From NCBI RefSeq assembly GCF_020283565.1, contig NC_060060.1, positions 58,327,257-58,391,256 on the forward strand: a stretch of DNA of 64,000 bases, in the 5' to 3' direction. Shown here piece after piece: positions 32,791-46,105 of the stretch (position 1 is the stretch's first letter; the number at the start of each line of letters is the position of its first letter). The notes under the pieces are model-generated. The model saw only the letters and a list, made by a program, of their open reading frames with translations. It was not told where the DNA came from and made no database searches. The translations under genes and the position numbers were made by a program. The stretch is from Trifolium pratense (Eukaryota; Streptophyta; Magnoliopsida; Fabales; Fabaceae).

Positions 32791-33354
32791 TGAGAGACAG
32801 AACCAAATTTACTTCATATAGAGATGAGCGGCTAGCATCTTGTCTGCAAAAGTGTACCTCATGGCCAAAGTGTACCTCATGGCCAAACTTTAACTGTTGC
32901 ACTTTGTTATTTCATATTAGTATAAATTAACAATTTATAAATGAACAAAAAGAAAATATAAATTATTCTTTTTACACAAATATAAAAATTTTATTATTAT
33001 CACAAATTTGAAGAGTATTCCCCCGTTCCATTTTTTTTTAACGGTAAATGTATTATTAATAATAATCGGTCTGTATAAGATGAACAGAGGTCGGGAAAAA
33101 CGAAACTACAAAACAAAGGCGTCGTATATAAGCAGAACACCAATAAAAAAAATTAAAACCAAACGCCACCTAATAGAGGTTCATGTCCCCACCTTTCCAT
33201 ATTAAACGATTCATTTGAATACTTCACACAAAATATATAAATAAAATAGAGATACTTCACAAATAAATATTGAAGACAACAAGTTGCACCACTAGATCTT
33301 TTTGTATGACAAAACTAATTCTTAAAAAAAAAAACTAAATAGGGATACCACATT
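32791..33354. other. AT-rich stretch
   Basis: Only a short tandem duplication of 'aagtgtacctcatggcca' at 32850-32887 stands out. No gene seen. Confidence 0.4.
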
Positions 33355-33359
33355 GTTAT

Positions 33360-34362
33360 TGAAATTCTGGCACACTAGTATTTCGATGTTGAACCTGATG
33401 CTTCAACACTGTAATACAGTTTCAATGCTTGATCCGGTGATCCAACATCCACAAGCGCAATACTAAATGAACAACAAGAGAAACGTAACAGACAGGAAAC
33501 TAAATAACACAGTTATTTGTTAACCCAGTTCAGCATAAGCCTACACTGGGGATACCAATCCAGGAGTGAATCCACTATGATAGTATTAGTTCAAAGCCCT
33601 CAATAAACGACTTGTTTATGACTTCTCACCTAATCACCACCCGTGATATATTATACCTAAGACACACCTAGGTATGAGAACCTCCGCTCACCTCCTCTTG
33701 ACCACAGCCACTGTGATCGTACACTTTTACTTTTAACAGGTGAAGACACACTCCATAAAACACTCACCAATTCCATACTTCAAAGCTTAGGAATGGTTCA
33801 CAAACACTATCTCCTTGCTTAGAAGCTCCAGAGATATTACAACACAATAACACACAGTTCTTAATCTTGCATCAAGATAACACAAGAATAGGAACACAAG
33901 GACACAACACTCCTAAACACACGCTTTGTAAAACTCAAATACGGTTTCAGTGGTTTGTACAATGGTGTCAGCTTCCTTTAAATAACCTGCGCTAGCATGG
34001 GCTAGGTCTTGAATTGGGCTTCGAAAACTCAACAGGACCAAAAGTTCCTTCAAGGAATATTCTTCGAATAAATGTTTTGTTTCCTTAAATGGATGATTTG
34101 ATTAGAAACAAAACTAGGTCATGACCGTCTTCTGAACCATAAGGAACGGCGCTACTTGGCGCACAAGTAAAAATCACGTGGATTCCATAAATATAAAAAG
34201 GCGTGAGATAACAACGTAACAGGCCCGGCCCACTGGATGTGATATCCAATGTTGAAGCATTCTATGCAACATCTTGCATGTACTGGATGCGTGAAGCATG
34301 CAGTTCCACATCTAGCTTGGACATTTGTTTTAGCAAAATGAGGCCAACATAAAACTCCAACA
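33360..34362 (-). mobile_element. Solo LTR (1003 bp) with 5-bp TSD
   Basis: Perfect GTTAT duplications lie at 33355-33359 and 34363-34367. Read on the minus strand it begins TGTTGGAGTTTTATGTTGGC and ends CCAGAATTTCA. No PBS, PPT or coding domain adjoins it, so it is the product of LTR-LTR recombination. Its start and length suggest a large copia family (SIRE/Maximus-like), an inference. A truncated relative is at 3060-3569. Confidence 0.85.
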
Positions 34363-34367
34363 GTTAT

Positions 34368-36660
34368 ACATGATCTTTTGAACTCTTTTCAGAAGATCTA
34401 CAACTTTTAGTGCTATATGAAACCAAAAATGTCAAATGCAAATTGTATAGAAATATGTTGATTGTCAGAAAACGTTTTCTCATGTTTAGCCACCTTGCTT
34501 AAAGCGGCTTTGAGAGTTGTCTGTCCCACGATAAAATCTCTGGTACCTAATCCTATGATTGGGAAAACTTAAGTCAAGTCCACACAAACGTATTTCCTTC
34601 TATCAATCCAAATACCAGAACATCTGTTGGTCAAAGTGTCAATCTCATCTCATATAGACCGGTCAAGAAATTCATATATATGCAAAATAGTAGAAGATAT
34701 TGATATGAGAGTGATGAAAATAGTCTTAATTAGATGACGGAAATATAAAAATTAATTAAAATTTGTATTGATTGAAATAGTCGTTTGTTTTGAAAAAAAA
34801 ATATTTTAATAAATGGATCATTTATTATAGAACAGATAAAAATTAAAATAGATAATATTTATTTGAAAATGGTGTGCAAAGTATAATTATTTGAAAATGG
34901 AGTACTAGTATGAATACATTCACACACTGTCTCTGAACACGCTTTCAATTATAAAATGATGATTCATACTTGATCATTACATTTTCACAAATATAATAAA
35001 ATTGAGGAAGTTCCAACCATAACACTTAATTACCCTGCTTCCTTCAACAGGTACAAAAAGAGTCAGAAAACTATTCAGAATCCAATTGAAAATCATAAAA
35101 CAGTTGTCATTGATTGTTGAACATGAGCTCTTTACACACACTAGTGTAATGTTGCAGATGTCAGAACATGGAAATACTCAAAACTTAACTGGCACAAACT
35201 ATTATAGCTCAACTACTCATACTTCAATGAGTAAGTATTTCCTATGCTCCAACTACTATGCATACCCAAAGCAGAATGCTAACAAAATAATAACTCAATT
35301 ATTAACTGCAGAATAACTCAGAGCATTGAGCAATACTGGTTAACATAACACCATGACTTCTTAACCTCAAAACCAGAAGGCCTCAAAACTACTTCAAACA
35401 AAACAAAATGTCCAAACATGAAAACATATATCCTGAGAATCAAAATGTTTTTATACTATTTGCGTTTGACACTTTTGGCTTCCTAGCACTAGAGGCCGTG
35501 AGTCTTCTGCAAAGAGTTCAATAAATCATGCATAGTAAATGTTAGAGCATTGGTAGTGTTGATTGTCTTTTTCTTTTTTAAGATCACAATGATGATAATC
35601 TTCAAATAGAACTTATGTGGACTCCCACGAATCTCATGTATACAGATCATTTATATTTTTTTCAATGCTAGTAATGATTCCTACTAATAATAAGTCAAGT
35701 TCAGCAATAAATTGGATATATAGATTCGTCACTATTGTAACCATAAAAGTCTACGGAGCGATAACTGAATTGATAATCTACTCTTTTTTGTTATCGAAGA
35801 TCATCTCCTCGACTGTTAGGTTCAGTGTTCATCGTCACTTGAGTATGGTACATGATGGTCGTCCTATGAGTGAATGCGCTTCAGTCTAAGATTAAAAAAA
35901 TTAAAATAATTTTTTATAGTTTCTTAACTTAATTTCAATTAATGATTACGTCTTTTATCTTCGTTTTTTGTCGATTTGATCCTTTATGTTTTAAAACTTT
36001 ACTTTTATTTCTATTTTTATTATCTTTAATTAGTGTATGTGAAACACTAATTAGCATGACCCTTATTATTTTTTTTACCAATGTATGAGTATCCGCTCTC
36101 ATGATTATTTTTTCTTTTTTCGAATCACAATGATGATTAATTTCAAATATTACTTATGTGGAATCCCATGAATAAAGTTGTTCAAGTGAGCCGGTTGGAC
36201 CTAGCCTACCTCGTCCTGTTGGGCCAACACATATAAACGGGCTTAAGTGGTTGGGCTATTTGTTTTATGGGCTACTAAAATTGAGCCCCGCCCCGATTAG
36301 CAATGAGCTTTGTGGCCCGTTGGATCGGCCCAACTATTTCCATATTTTTATTTTAAAAAAGAGATACAATGGACAATAAAACTATATATCATATCACATA
36401 AATTATTATCCATCAAATAAGCAGATGTCATGATTCCATAAGAGATAAATACTGCAAAAACATCCATGTAAAAGTAAAGTGTATTTGTGGACGATGAATC
36501 ACAAAGTGCAGCCTTAGAGCCAATATTCAGCCTTACATCACAAAATAAAATTTCAACCTTAACAATTCAAAATACTCTACTTCTGGTATATCTGCAATTC
36601 ATAATACATGATAAGTAAACAACTATAAAGAAAATGCAAATTGCAAATAAAGCATAAGGA
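34368..36660. other. Intergenic stretch with a decayed direct repeat
   Basis: No gene that I can support. The segment at about 35565-35635 ('agatcacaatgatgat', 'cttatgtgga.tccca') recurs at about 36115-36175. 36180-36340 is rich in GGGC/GCCC words like the hAT element at 4467 and is probably a relic of a related element. ORFs at 35086 and 35617 are low-information. Confidence 0.4.
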
Positions 36661-36663
36661 TTA

Positions 36664-36921
36664 TTAATTAAACTTACTAGAAGGTCCAGTTTCTTTAGAA
36701 TCATGAAACCAATTACGTATATAGATGAAACCTCCAAGGGCATTTTTATGCTCAATTTTTGTCCTTTCAAAGTTGTCAAAAAAATGTAGTTCATATACTA
36801 TTGTTGCCTCACGTTCCCCACGCGTGACTAGAAGTACACCTATGCACCCCACGCATGAAGCAGTAGCTAGAATCACAAAATTCCTCCCTTTTCGACATTG
36901 GAATGCTAATAAAACCCTCAC
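36664..36921 (-). CDS. Unrecognised coding-like ORF (possible exon)
   Basis: The 85-codon frame has even codon use and balanced composition: LLAFQCRKGRNFVILATA, then VLLVTRGEREATIVYELH, then ALGGFIYIRNWFHDSKE. It starts from a non-ATG codon in this frame. A donor-like site (TCTA|GTAAGTTT, plus near 36672) ends it, so it could be an internal exon. I could not identify a partner exon or family. Confidence 0.25.
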   Translation of the reverse strand: MRVLLAFQCRKGRNFVILATASCVGCIGVLLVTRGEREATIVYELHFFDNFERTKIEHKNALGGFIYIRNWFHDSKETGPSSKFN

Positions 36922-37804
36922 TCATACTCTAATTAGATGAAAAATCACCATTTTATGTATAACCTATATCCAAAGTGATGGACACATTGATTTCAACCAA
37001 CTAGAAAATGATTGTTAGAGTGTTCAAAAATCAATTAGATATTTGTATATTTAAGATAACTACACATAAATGAAAGATAAATAGACAATAAGTTACACCA
37101 CTAATCTTTTTTAATAGCAAAATCAATCCTCTTAAGAGTGTTGGTAGTACTCCTCTTCTATAAAACTAAAAATTTGATGAGTACAATAATAAAAAAATTG
37201 AAACGTAAAAAAATTGAATTTTTTAATCAATTTAAATATATTTATTATAAGGGGAAGATTAGGCACATCGGTACAAAAATAAGCTTCTTGTCTTGAAAAA
37301 AAAAGCCTTCAATCGAAAAATGTTTCCCAAATAATATACACTTTCTACTTGGTCCACAATTATTTCACCAAACAATAAGATCCCCTAAGTTGATTGGCCT
37401 AAGGAATTTCCTTTTACAGAAGACAAGGATAGGTCATTTGTCTTTAGGTTCGCATCTCTAGTAAGTTTCTTGTCTTGTATATTCCAATTGAGTGACAGAT
37501 ATGACCAAGAAACCTGGCCTAAAGATCTAAGCCTTATGTTGCCTTAGCTACTTAGATTTGTTCCTAGCACAAATTTGTATATAGAAATTAAATATTTCTT
37601 CATCTTCATGATTTTGTGCTAGTAAAGTTGCATGATACTTGAATGTTGAATTTCTGAAGCACTTCAACATCTCAACATAGATATCCAACCAACACCATTT
37701 TGTGCACATTTGGATTGGCAGTGAATTTGACCATGGCAGTGAATTTGGCCATCACGGTGACTACATGGTTTTATAGAACTGTAACATATAGTTTCTGTCA
37801 AAAT

Positions 37805-37990
37805 GATCACAGTAGCCTGGGGCGGTTCTAAGGCCCAGCAAGGCTGGAGGGTTGCCCAGATACTGACCAAAATTGTTGGCATTTTTAGGGGTTAGTTTAT
37901 GACAAAACTAAAATTTTTGTTTGACTATTTATATATTATGTCACATGTGAAATTTTGCAAGCTCTATAATAATTCTGGCTCCGCCACTGA
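37805..37990. mobile_element. Small non-autonomous element relic (hAT-like?)
   Basis: The right end complement reads CAGTGGCGGAGCCAGAATTA, a terminus seen widely in plant hAT-type repeats. The left end has the related GGGGCGGTTCTAAGG. The inside is AT-rich. Target duplication not resolved. Confidence 0.35.
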
Positions 37991-38305
37991 CCGTAGCTAA
38001 CTATTATTCATCTAATCTCACCACTGTAATTTCTGTGGAACTTTTAACATAAACTTGAAAACTGACAAGAGTTACATTCAAATAGACCAAAAAAATAAAA
38101 TATTTGAGAGTTTCGTTAAAGATATGGTAGTACAGACGTTATCTCCAAAAAGTACCCTTTGTGATCTAACAAGTTGCTCCGGAAGCTACAAACCCACCCA
38201 ACCCAGCTTCCCTTATAGTACACAGAACTGCAAAATTACTATAATTTTCTACAGAATGCCTATGAAATGAAGACAATAACTCTAGAGGACTTGAGAGGAA
38301 AATGT

Positions 38306-41300
38306 CTACTCGCACTTGATGGATCGGTATATGTGACGGACAAAGAACAATGCAGCACGGAATCCAACAGTTCCAAGCATCAAGAAGAAACCATAGCATA
38401 TGCAGGCCATGTATCCAAAGAAAAATGAGGTCTGCATGAATCCAGACATATCGGAGCGTGCATAGTAGTAATACAGACAATAGGCATAGATAAATAATCC
38501 AGTTGAACCACCGCAAAGGAATGATCTGTAAGGAAATAAGAAAACAGTGATTAAGTGTGCAGATCATAAAATTTTACTTTAACTCAAAGTCTCATGTGAT
38601 TCATTTTGAAAATGCACATCACAAAAATCAAAAGGTCAAAAGAATATGATAATAATGAATAAAGAAATGCATAAAAGCAGGAATGCTTGCACTATAGAGA
38701 ACCATTTTTTCTTAAGGAATGGTGGCACCAAGTTCCAGATATAGAAAACCTAAATGGGAATGGAACCATGAAAGCAAGATGATTTATCCTTCTTGTTCAT
38801 GAGTCACAGTCATACACACTAAAAACTATTAATGAAGAATCGGCCAACACAGTTATGAAGTCCGAAAGTTTGAAATAACTTGTCAAAACATTAGACTTCA
38901 TTTACTTTGTGAAAACATTTTCTATTTTTATTTTCTAAAATTTTATTTAATTTTAATTGCTAACATGGAGATAATAGACTCTTGAAGTGAACAACTGTAT
39001 GTATTTTATGAAAATGTCAAAAAATTGTTTTCATTATTTCAAAAAAGCATCACTCCTAGCTAGCATTTCATCTCCTCTCCATCAAATGATTCTCACCACG
39101 AGTCTCGCATCTTCTAATTAGCAAGTTAAAATGTACACATTTAAAAAAAATGAAAAATAGAAAATGTTTTCACAAGTTCATGAAAATGTACACAATATTG
39201 TCATTTTCAAGTTCATGAATTTTGATTTATCATCGCAACTCATTTTAAGTGGGAAAGTGTTATATGAAAGAGGTAAAAAACAAGTATCTTCATATTTCAT
39301 ATTTACTACTTAATCGAACATTGATCAACTACACTAGGTATATCATCAAAGAGATTCCTAATAGAAAAATCAGTTCACTGTTAAATGCTAATCCTAGCCA
39401 TGAGGACTATAAACATAAACCATATGAACTGGTGCAAGAAAAAAATTAATGATACATAGTGATTTCATACCTCCACCACCATTCATGATCTTCAGCAGCA
39501 AGCTGGAAGTATGTCAATGCCACAGTAATGAAAGCAGTAACAATCAAGAGAATGATGAAGACAATAAACAGAATACTGTAGATTGTGTATATTCTGTGAC
39601 CCCAAACACTGGCAAATATATAATAAAGTTCGATGTATATAGCACTGAAAGGCAAAAATCCTGCCATTGCCATTTGAGGAATTGTTCCCCGGTACCATGG
39701 CAAAGGTGGAATCTCTCTTGGATATTTAGTTGTGCGCACGGGAGCTTGGAATTCAGCCTTGCTGTTCTTCCCAGCAATTCCTCCCAATACAAGTAGAGGA
39801 GACGTAACAAGTGTCCATATGAGAACAATAACGACAATTGTTCCGAATGGGAGAGCAGCAGTAGCATTGTAGACAATTGCAACAGTGTTCAAAAAGCAAA
39901 ATGTAAGAAATAGAGGTCCGCAGAAAAGACATCCGGTCAATATCAGATTCCGAACCTGTCATGAAAAGCACAACAATGAAACCATTAATGACTGAAAACA
40001 GATTCATGTTAATTGCAGAGAAGATTCGCAAATAAATACCCAGTTTGATCCTTCCAGTTGACAATAGAATGAGGTAGCAGTATAGCCAGCAATTCCTGAA
40101 GTGAGTGCATATATGACAACTAGTGCAGTGAATAGAGCACCTCGGTTGTACGGATAAAATACACCAACAAGTGCTAATATGAATATGAACACGGTACTGC
40201 ATAGCAAATAAATACATTTTATTGAGATTAATTAATGCTAAAAATATCACAACTTAGTCTTCCTGAAATGAGCTCCATAATTGAGAAATTTCGATGGGCT
40301 AGAGAAACTCACAGAGTAAACAGTTGGGTACCGGATCCAAGGGCAGCTGCAAAAACAGACTTGAACTTGGGGAACCTAAAAACATCACCGTGGATGTATT
40401 TCCAACCAGTCTCTTCCTGATCCTCTGCAGTCTCCTCATCATGTGCATACCTATTTAGAAGCCAAACAGGGACAATATTTATAGCTCAGCAAAAGAATAA
40501 ACATTTAGAAAATTGCCTAGCTTTATCACATTCAATGATTCAATGAAATGTGAAAAACACAGATAGCACAAAAGCTTCTTACTTGACAAAGTCGTTCTTA
40601 AGGACCCGCATCAAAATAGTTGCAAGGAAACCAGTCAATAGGAGGACTGTGACGCAGGAATTGATAATTGAGAACCAGTGGATTTCTAAATGATGGGGCA
40701 GTGATGACGACTGAGAGTACTTGTCCATCCTCTTCTCAAAGGGAGTGTTAGTCTCCTTCCATTTCACAGTATAGAAAAACTCCGCTTCAACTTCATTATC
40801 TTCTGTAACATCCACAAGGGCATTCTGATCCGTTCTCACATTGATCTCAATAACACGATCCTTGTTATAAAATATATCAAAATGGATGTGTTTGTAAAGA
40901 TAGTATCTATAATCACTAGGATCCTTCCCTTCCTTATCAACCTTCCCTATGAAACCCCAAATAGGCAAATCATCATAATACATCTGAAAGTAGTAGTCCT
41001 TACGCACAGCAGACCGAAACTTGCCCACATCTTCCTTCGTAAGGGTCTTCTTGCAAACAGACAGAGAGTCCTTGTCCCGTTGGAACTCAAGCTGATAAGG
41101 AGCACTAACCAAACGATCCCCATTCAACACTTCACCTAGTGCTTCCTTCTTCTCTTTCAAATGATCTACAAATCAAACCCGCACAAATTCAAATCCCCCT
41201 AACAAAATGTCTCAAAATACGAACACAATCGAAATTTTGCTCTTCCAAAGTTAGAGAGATAAAAATCGAGTCATTTCTTAACTATTGATAAGAAAATCAG

Positions 41301-42489
41301 TTGTGGTATTTTGGCAAGTATACTGGCTGCAGTCGCGCAATCATGTTGCATATCTGGACCATCCAATCTTAATCAAATGGTCCATGTTTTAACTTCGTGA
41401 TTCTAATCTATTTTGCAAAGTTGGAATACAAGCTCTCCGATTCTAAAGTCATGTGACTGTAAATGCAGCATTTTTCTAACCAAAGGGAATCCGGGTCCGA
41501 TATTTTAAATCATTTGCATCGAATATTATCAACCTTTGATTTCTTATCATTAATATCGAAGTTTTAAAAAACCTTCATTGACCTCGATTTTGGTCATCAC
41601 ATGTTTTAAAAAACTGCCATTGACCTCAATTTTGAGCATCACCATCAAGGTTTAAAAACTACCTTTTACCTCGATTATAGCCATAACATCAATGTTCAAT
41701 ATTTTAAAACATTTGCACCTAATACTATCCTTTAATTTTGCTTATCCTTACATTAATATTGAGATTTAAAAAAAACCTGTCATTGAAAGCAATTTCGAGC
41801 ATCACATCAAGGATTTAAGAAACCATCATTGACCTCGATTTAGCTCGACAAATCAAGGTTTTCGATGTTTTGGCAGCAAAATCAAACCTTTATGTCTCCA
41901 CAACTACAATCTCAACTGTATTTAACCGCAATTGCACCAGATCAACCGTATTTAACCGCAATTTTCCGCAATAAAACAATAGTAACATAACTATAACTTA
42001 AAATTAAAACCTTGAATAACCACGATTCAAAATTAAAACCTCAAATTAACATAACATTACTAATAAGAGAATTGAAGAAAAAACCAACCTGGTACACAGA
42101 ATGGTAGATCAAAATAACGATACGTCTCACTGAAGAAAATTAAAAAAAACAAAATCAATACATCAACACATTAACAACAAATCAAATAGTACATTACTAA
42201 TTAATTATCAAACAAAAAATATAACAATGATGAAAATTATGAATTCAATGAATCTAGAAATAATTAAGAAAATTGAAAACAGATCCAGCACGTGCAATGC
42301 GCGTGAACAACGGATCGGAAGAGTAACAAACTGTAACTACCTCGGATTATGAAAAGGACCAACTTTGTTAGCGAAAAGAGGAACAAGATCTCCTTCTTTG
42401 TAACGATGATCTGATGAATCAGATCTGACGGTGGAAAAGAGAGAAGAAATTATGAAGGCGATGATGAATAGTGGATTCATCTTCGCCAT
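38306..42489 (-). CDS. TMN: Transmembrane nine (TM9SF / nonaspanin, EMP70) family protein, seven coding exons
   Basis: Coding exons (minus strand): 42489-42341, 42129-42089, 41165-40583, 40450-40313, 40196-40040, 39955-39471, 38525-38306. All junctions are GT-AG. The lengths sum to 1773 nt, 590 codons plus stop, the usual plant TMN size. A signal peptide (residues 1-23) precedes a luminal domain of ~200 aa (YKEGDLVPLFANKVGPFHNP, YRYFDLPFC). Nine membrane segments begin at about residue 227 (WFSIINSCVTVLLLTGF), with the family stretches GSGTQLFTL and YSILFIVFIILLIVTAF. The C-terminus RHIYRSIKCE carries a KXD/E-type Golgi-retention signal and precedes the TAG at 38308-38306. Nonaspanins act in the Golgi/endosomal membrane system. 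Start: ATG 42489 gives the signal peptide; a second ATG is three codons later. Confidence 0.95.
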
Positions 42490-42589
42490 TAATGGTTGCA
42501 AAATTAGTTCAAAGGAGAAATTGAAGATAATGAATGATGATGGAAATGAAATGAGTCAAGTGAAAGTGAAGAAAGAAGAAAGGTCAAAG

Positions 42590-42614
42590 AGAGAGCGAGG
42601 GGGGGGGGGGGGGT
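42590..42614. repeat. Poly-G tract in the TMN 5' region
   Basis: About 15 consecutive G on the plus strand (poly-C in the sense of TMN), preceded by GAGAGAGCGAG, roughly 110 bp upstream of the TMN start. Probably 5' UTR or core promoter. Confidence 0.7.
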
Positions 42615-42954
42615 GTATATAGGAAGAAATATGAGAATGGAGTGTGTTGATAATAAAGAGGAGATGGGAAAAGAAAAGAAGAAGGTGAAGATGAGTTTTA
42701 GTGAAGTGACGTAGACTCACCGCCTCACTCTTATGTGTATGCTTCACCCATTATTTGCTTGTACTTATTAAGATTGACCATTAATTAATTTATTTATGAA
42801 ATAAATAGTGTAAAATTAGTTTATAGGTGTGTTTAATAATATAATGACATACATACGTCTAATAATATATTTGACGTTATTGTAAAAAAAAAAAAAAAAA
42901 GAAAACGAAAAACAAACTATCTAAAAAAGAAAGTCCCACAAGCATTAGATAGCA

Positions 42955-43500
42955 GGGGAAGATTCATTTCATCTGGGGATCAAATATAGGAGAAAATATC
43001 TCAGGATTGGCAGCTCCAAATTTTGCAAGGTAGTCAGCGCATGCATTGTCCTCTTGAAAAGTGTGAACTATATGGATCCTCCAATCTCTAGCAAGATACT
43101 CTTTTATATATGTTATAAAGAATAGCTGCATAGTAATGTCAAGCATTAACAGGTTCTGATATCAACTTGATTGCCACCTTGGAGTCTGAGTAACACCACA
43201 ATTCTGTGATCCCAAACTCCCATGCCATGACTAAGCCATAGTAGATAGCCAAAAGCTCTGCGTGAAGTATGTTAGAGAAACCTATGTTTCTAGCAAAACC
43301 ATGAATCCACACGCCATCATTGTTTCGAATTAAGCCCCCAAAACCTGAGATGCCAGGATTTCCACGTTACCCACTTAGTTTCTGGAACTGTAGCTTGCTT
43401 AAAGAAGCATTTAAACAACAAATGCGCATAATTTTCCGTCCACATCCTAAGAGAAATCGGAGACACTAACCCATTTGCTAAGCACAAGAGATTCCTGACG
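42955..43500 (-). mobile_element. LINE RNase H-domain relic
   Basis: The minus strand reads fragments of a retroelement RNase H: WEFGITELWCYSDSKVAIKL (43140-43230), then in another frame HIVHTFQEDNACADYLAKF and a stop near 42964. The order SDSK then ADYLAKFGA is the RVT_3 RNase H C-terminal half. There are stops and frame changes throughout. No RT remains. Confidence 0.7.
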
Positions 43501-45290
43501 CGTTATAACCACCAAACTGCAGCTAAAAACATAAAGACAGACTTGCCATCGTATGTTTTGTTTATAAATAAATGATGTGTTATATTTATTAAATGATGTT
43601 GTAGTTCAGTGTGTGTAAAATAATTATAGGTACACAAAAATTAAACTCTTTAGTTATACAATTTTTTCTAAGTGGTAAATACTATATAAAACTTATGCAA
43701 ATAATTGTGAGATCCTTCAGTGAAAATGATTTTTTTTTACGAAAAAACAACGATATTCATTCATTCAAATATGCAGAGTACATCAATCAAAACCATTACA
43801 TATTCAAATTCGCTAAAATCTAAAAAGGATGAACTTGCGAACAAACCCACAGCATTCGAGTTATTAGCATTAAACGGCTCAAATGTCTACAAATATGACA
43901 AAGCGCCTACAATTGATATAATAAAATCCAAGTGTCCGGAATAGTCATGCATCCGGATCTGCAATGTTGACGACTCTAAAATCATTGAAGACGAGATAAC
44001 AAACAACTTCGCACTAAGACGGGAATAAAACAACACCAGACGAAGAAATCATAATGGAAAAACTCAAATGAAACCTAAAATTATGTGTAAATCACTTATT
44101 AAATTAAAAATAAAAAATAAAAAACAATCAAGAAATGATATTAACGTTTTAAATATAGATTTTTTTTTACGAAAGGTAATGGTGTGTTTGTTTAAGATTT
44201 AAAAAAAATGATGATTTTGTTTTGAAAATATTTAATGATTCTTTTTAAGAGATTTTTAAAAAAAAAATCTAAAACTATTTTTTGTTTGTTTACTATCATA
44301 AAAGAAATTAAATTAAATGTGAAGCTCCTACAGTCAGGTTCCAAAGTTTTTATAAAAATAGATTCTAGAAAATGATTACCTATTAGGATAAGCTTTTCAT
44401 TTTGAGGTTAAACTAATTTTTTTTTTTAAAAATGATTTTCTAAAAATCTATAACAAACACTATTAAAATGATAAAATAAATTTTTTTAAGAAATAAATAG
44501 ATCTTTTCTTAAAAAATATATAAGACAAATGGACCCTTAATGTGTCTTTTTTATGCAAAACAATTTAAGTGAATTGGGTTGTTGATGTCATTAGAATTAG
44601 GACACAAAGTTTGTATACTCATGAGAGAGATGATTCTCTCAAGTTGAAAAAAAAATTGAGGAAATAATGTTGCCTTAGATTATAAATGTAGAACAATATT
44701 TATATTTAAAATAAATGAAAAAAAATTGATTGATGGTTGTGATGTGAAAATTGAGAGAAAAAAATTGAGAGGATCTATTCTCGTATACTCATAGTGGGAG
44801 TTGACCTCACATCTTTAAATGATGAGTCGTCTACTTATCAACTGGACTAATCTCTATAAACAAACTTATATATGTTGAAGTATCAATAGATGGTTGAAGA
44901 TTTGTATATGACGTTGGTCGGTTTGGCTAAGTAATGAACATTATTATTGTAAACTCTACATGAGAGTTGAAAACTTGAAATGAGAGATCAAAATGAATTT
45001 CTTACATCTATGAATTATGAATCTAAAATTTGAAACATCGTTAACAACATCAATTATATTGCTATCAACAATTTGTCTAAGAAATGATGTTATCAATTCT
45101 CTCTAACAAAGACTTTAACACTTATCATGTGAGTTTAACCTACAAAGAATCTTCTATTTTAGTGTCATTGTTTTAAAACAGAACATACAAGATATCAAAA
45201 TCAACAAATAAACATATTTTAAGCAAACACCATTCACATTAAGACATTAAGACAGGTCTAAATTGGGTTATTGCTTCAGCATAAACAGGG
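43501..45290. other. AT-rich intergenic stretch
   Basis: 43730-44050 has a T-run then text seen at ends of dispersed repeats ('acgaaaaaacaacgatattc'). The rest shows nothing I can name. Confidence 0.35.
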
Positions 45291-45299
45291 TCACTGAAT

Positions 45300-45660
45300 C
45301 CAGTGAGCTGAAGAATGTCTAGTTATAGCTTTGGGTTCATGTAAGTGTGTCTAGTTATATATATGTGACTATATTAGGTATATATATGTGACTATATTTA
45401 AATTAGTTGTAGCTTTGGGTTGCCATAGACAAGCCTCACTATGTTATGGATAATGTGACTATATTTAAATTAGTTGTAGCTTTGGGTTCATGTAAGTGTG
45501 TCTAGTTATATATATGTGACTATATTTAAGTTAGTTGAATAGCTTTGGGTTCATGAGTTCATCTGCATGTAAGTGTGTCTAGTTGTATATATTATTCTGG
45601 TGTGTAACATGCAAATGTGCCTAGTTATCTTCTTTTTGCATGTAAGTGGCTAGGGAGCTT
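45300..45660. repeat. Degenerate tandem repeat
   Basis: Repeats of 'agttgtagctttgggttcat', 'gtaagtgtgtctagttat' and 'atatatgtgactatattta' occur three to four times with variable spacing. It directly precedes the CACTA insertion and may belong to the host element into which that CACTA jumped. Confidence 0.6.
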
Positions 45661-45809
45661 TTTGTAGTGTTCTTTTGGTGTGTTGGCCTGTTGTTTATAA
45701 TCCTAGAAAAAATGGCAGATGCAACATTGAATTTCATTTTGGTTTGTTGTAACTGTGTTTGTTTGTGGAAGCACTAGTAGAAAAATGACTTTTGGTTTGG
45801 AGATACCAC

Positions 45810-46105
45810 TACCGGTATGTGAATACCAGTAGTGAAATACATTTGACCAAAGGATTCCACTACTGATATTTTTAAAACGGTAGTGGAAAGTTCAGAGACA
45901 AGGGATTTCACTACCGGCTTTGCTAAATCCGTAGTGGAAAGTAGACACGGTGGCAATGTCGTAATTACGTACAAATTTGTTTTAATTATCTTCCACTACC
46001 GATCTAGGATTTACCGGTAGTGGAATCCTAATAGTGTTATTATTTTTTTCATATTCCCACTTTTCACTACCGATCTAGGATTCACCGGTAGTGGAATCCT
46101 AATAG
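45810..46105. repeat. CACTA left subterminal palindromes
   Basis: About five inverted units built on CCACTACCG...CGGTAGTGG, for example 'ccactaccgatctaggattt' followed by 'accggtagtggaatcc', repeated at about 45990 and 46065. Confidence 0.8.

Noticed and set aside
39449..40250. Several overlapping ORFs on both strands
   Set aside because: Out-of-frame or antisense shadows of TMN exons.
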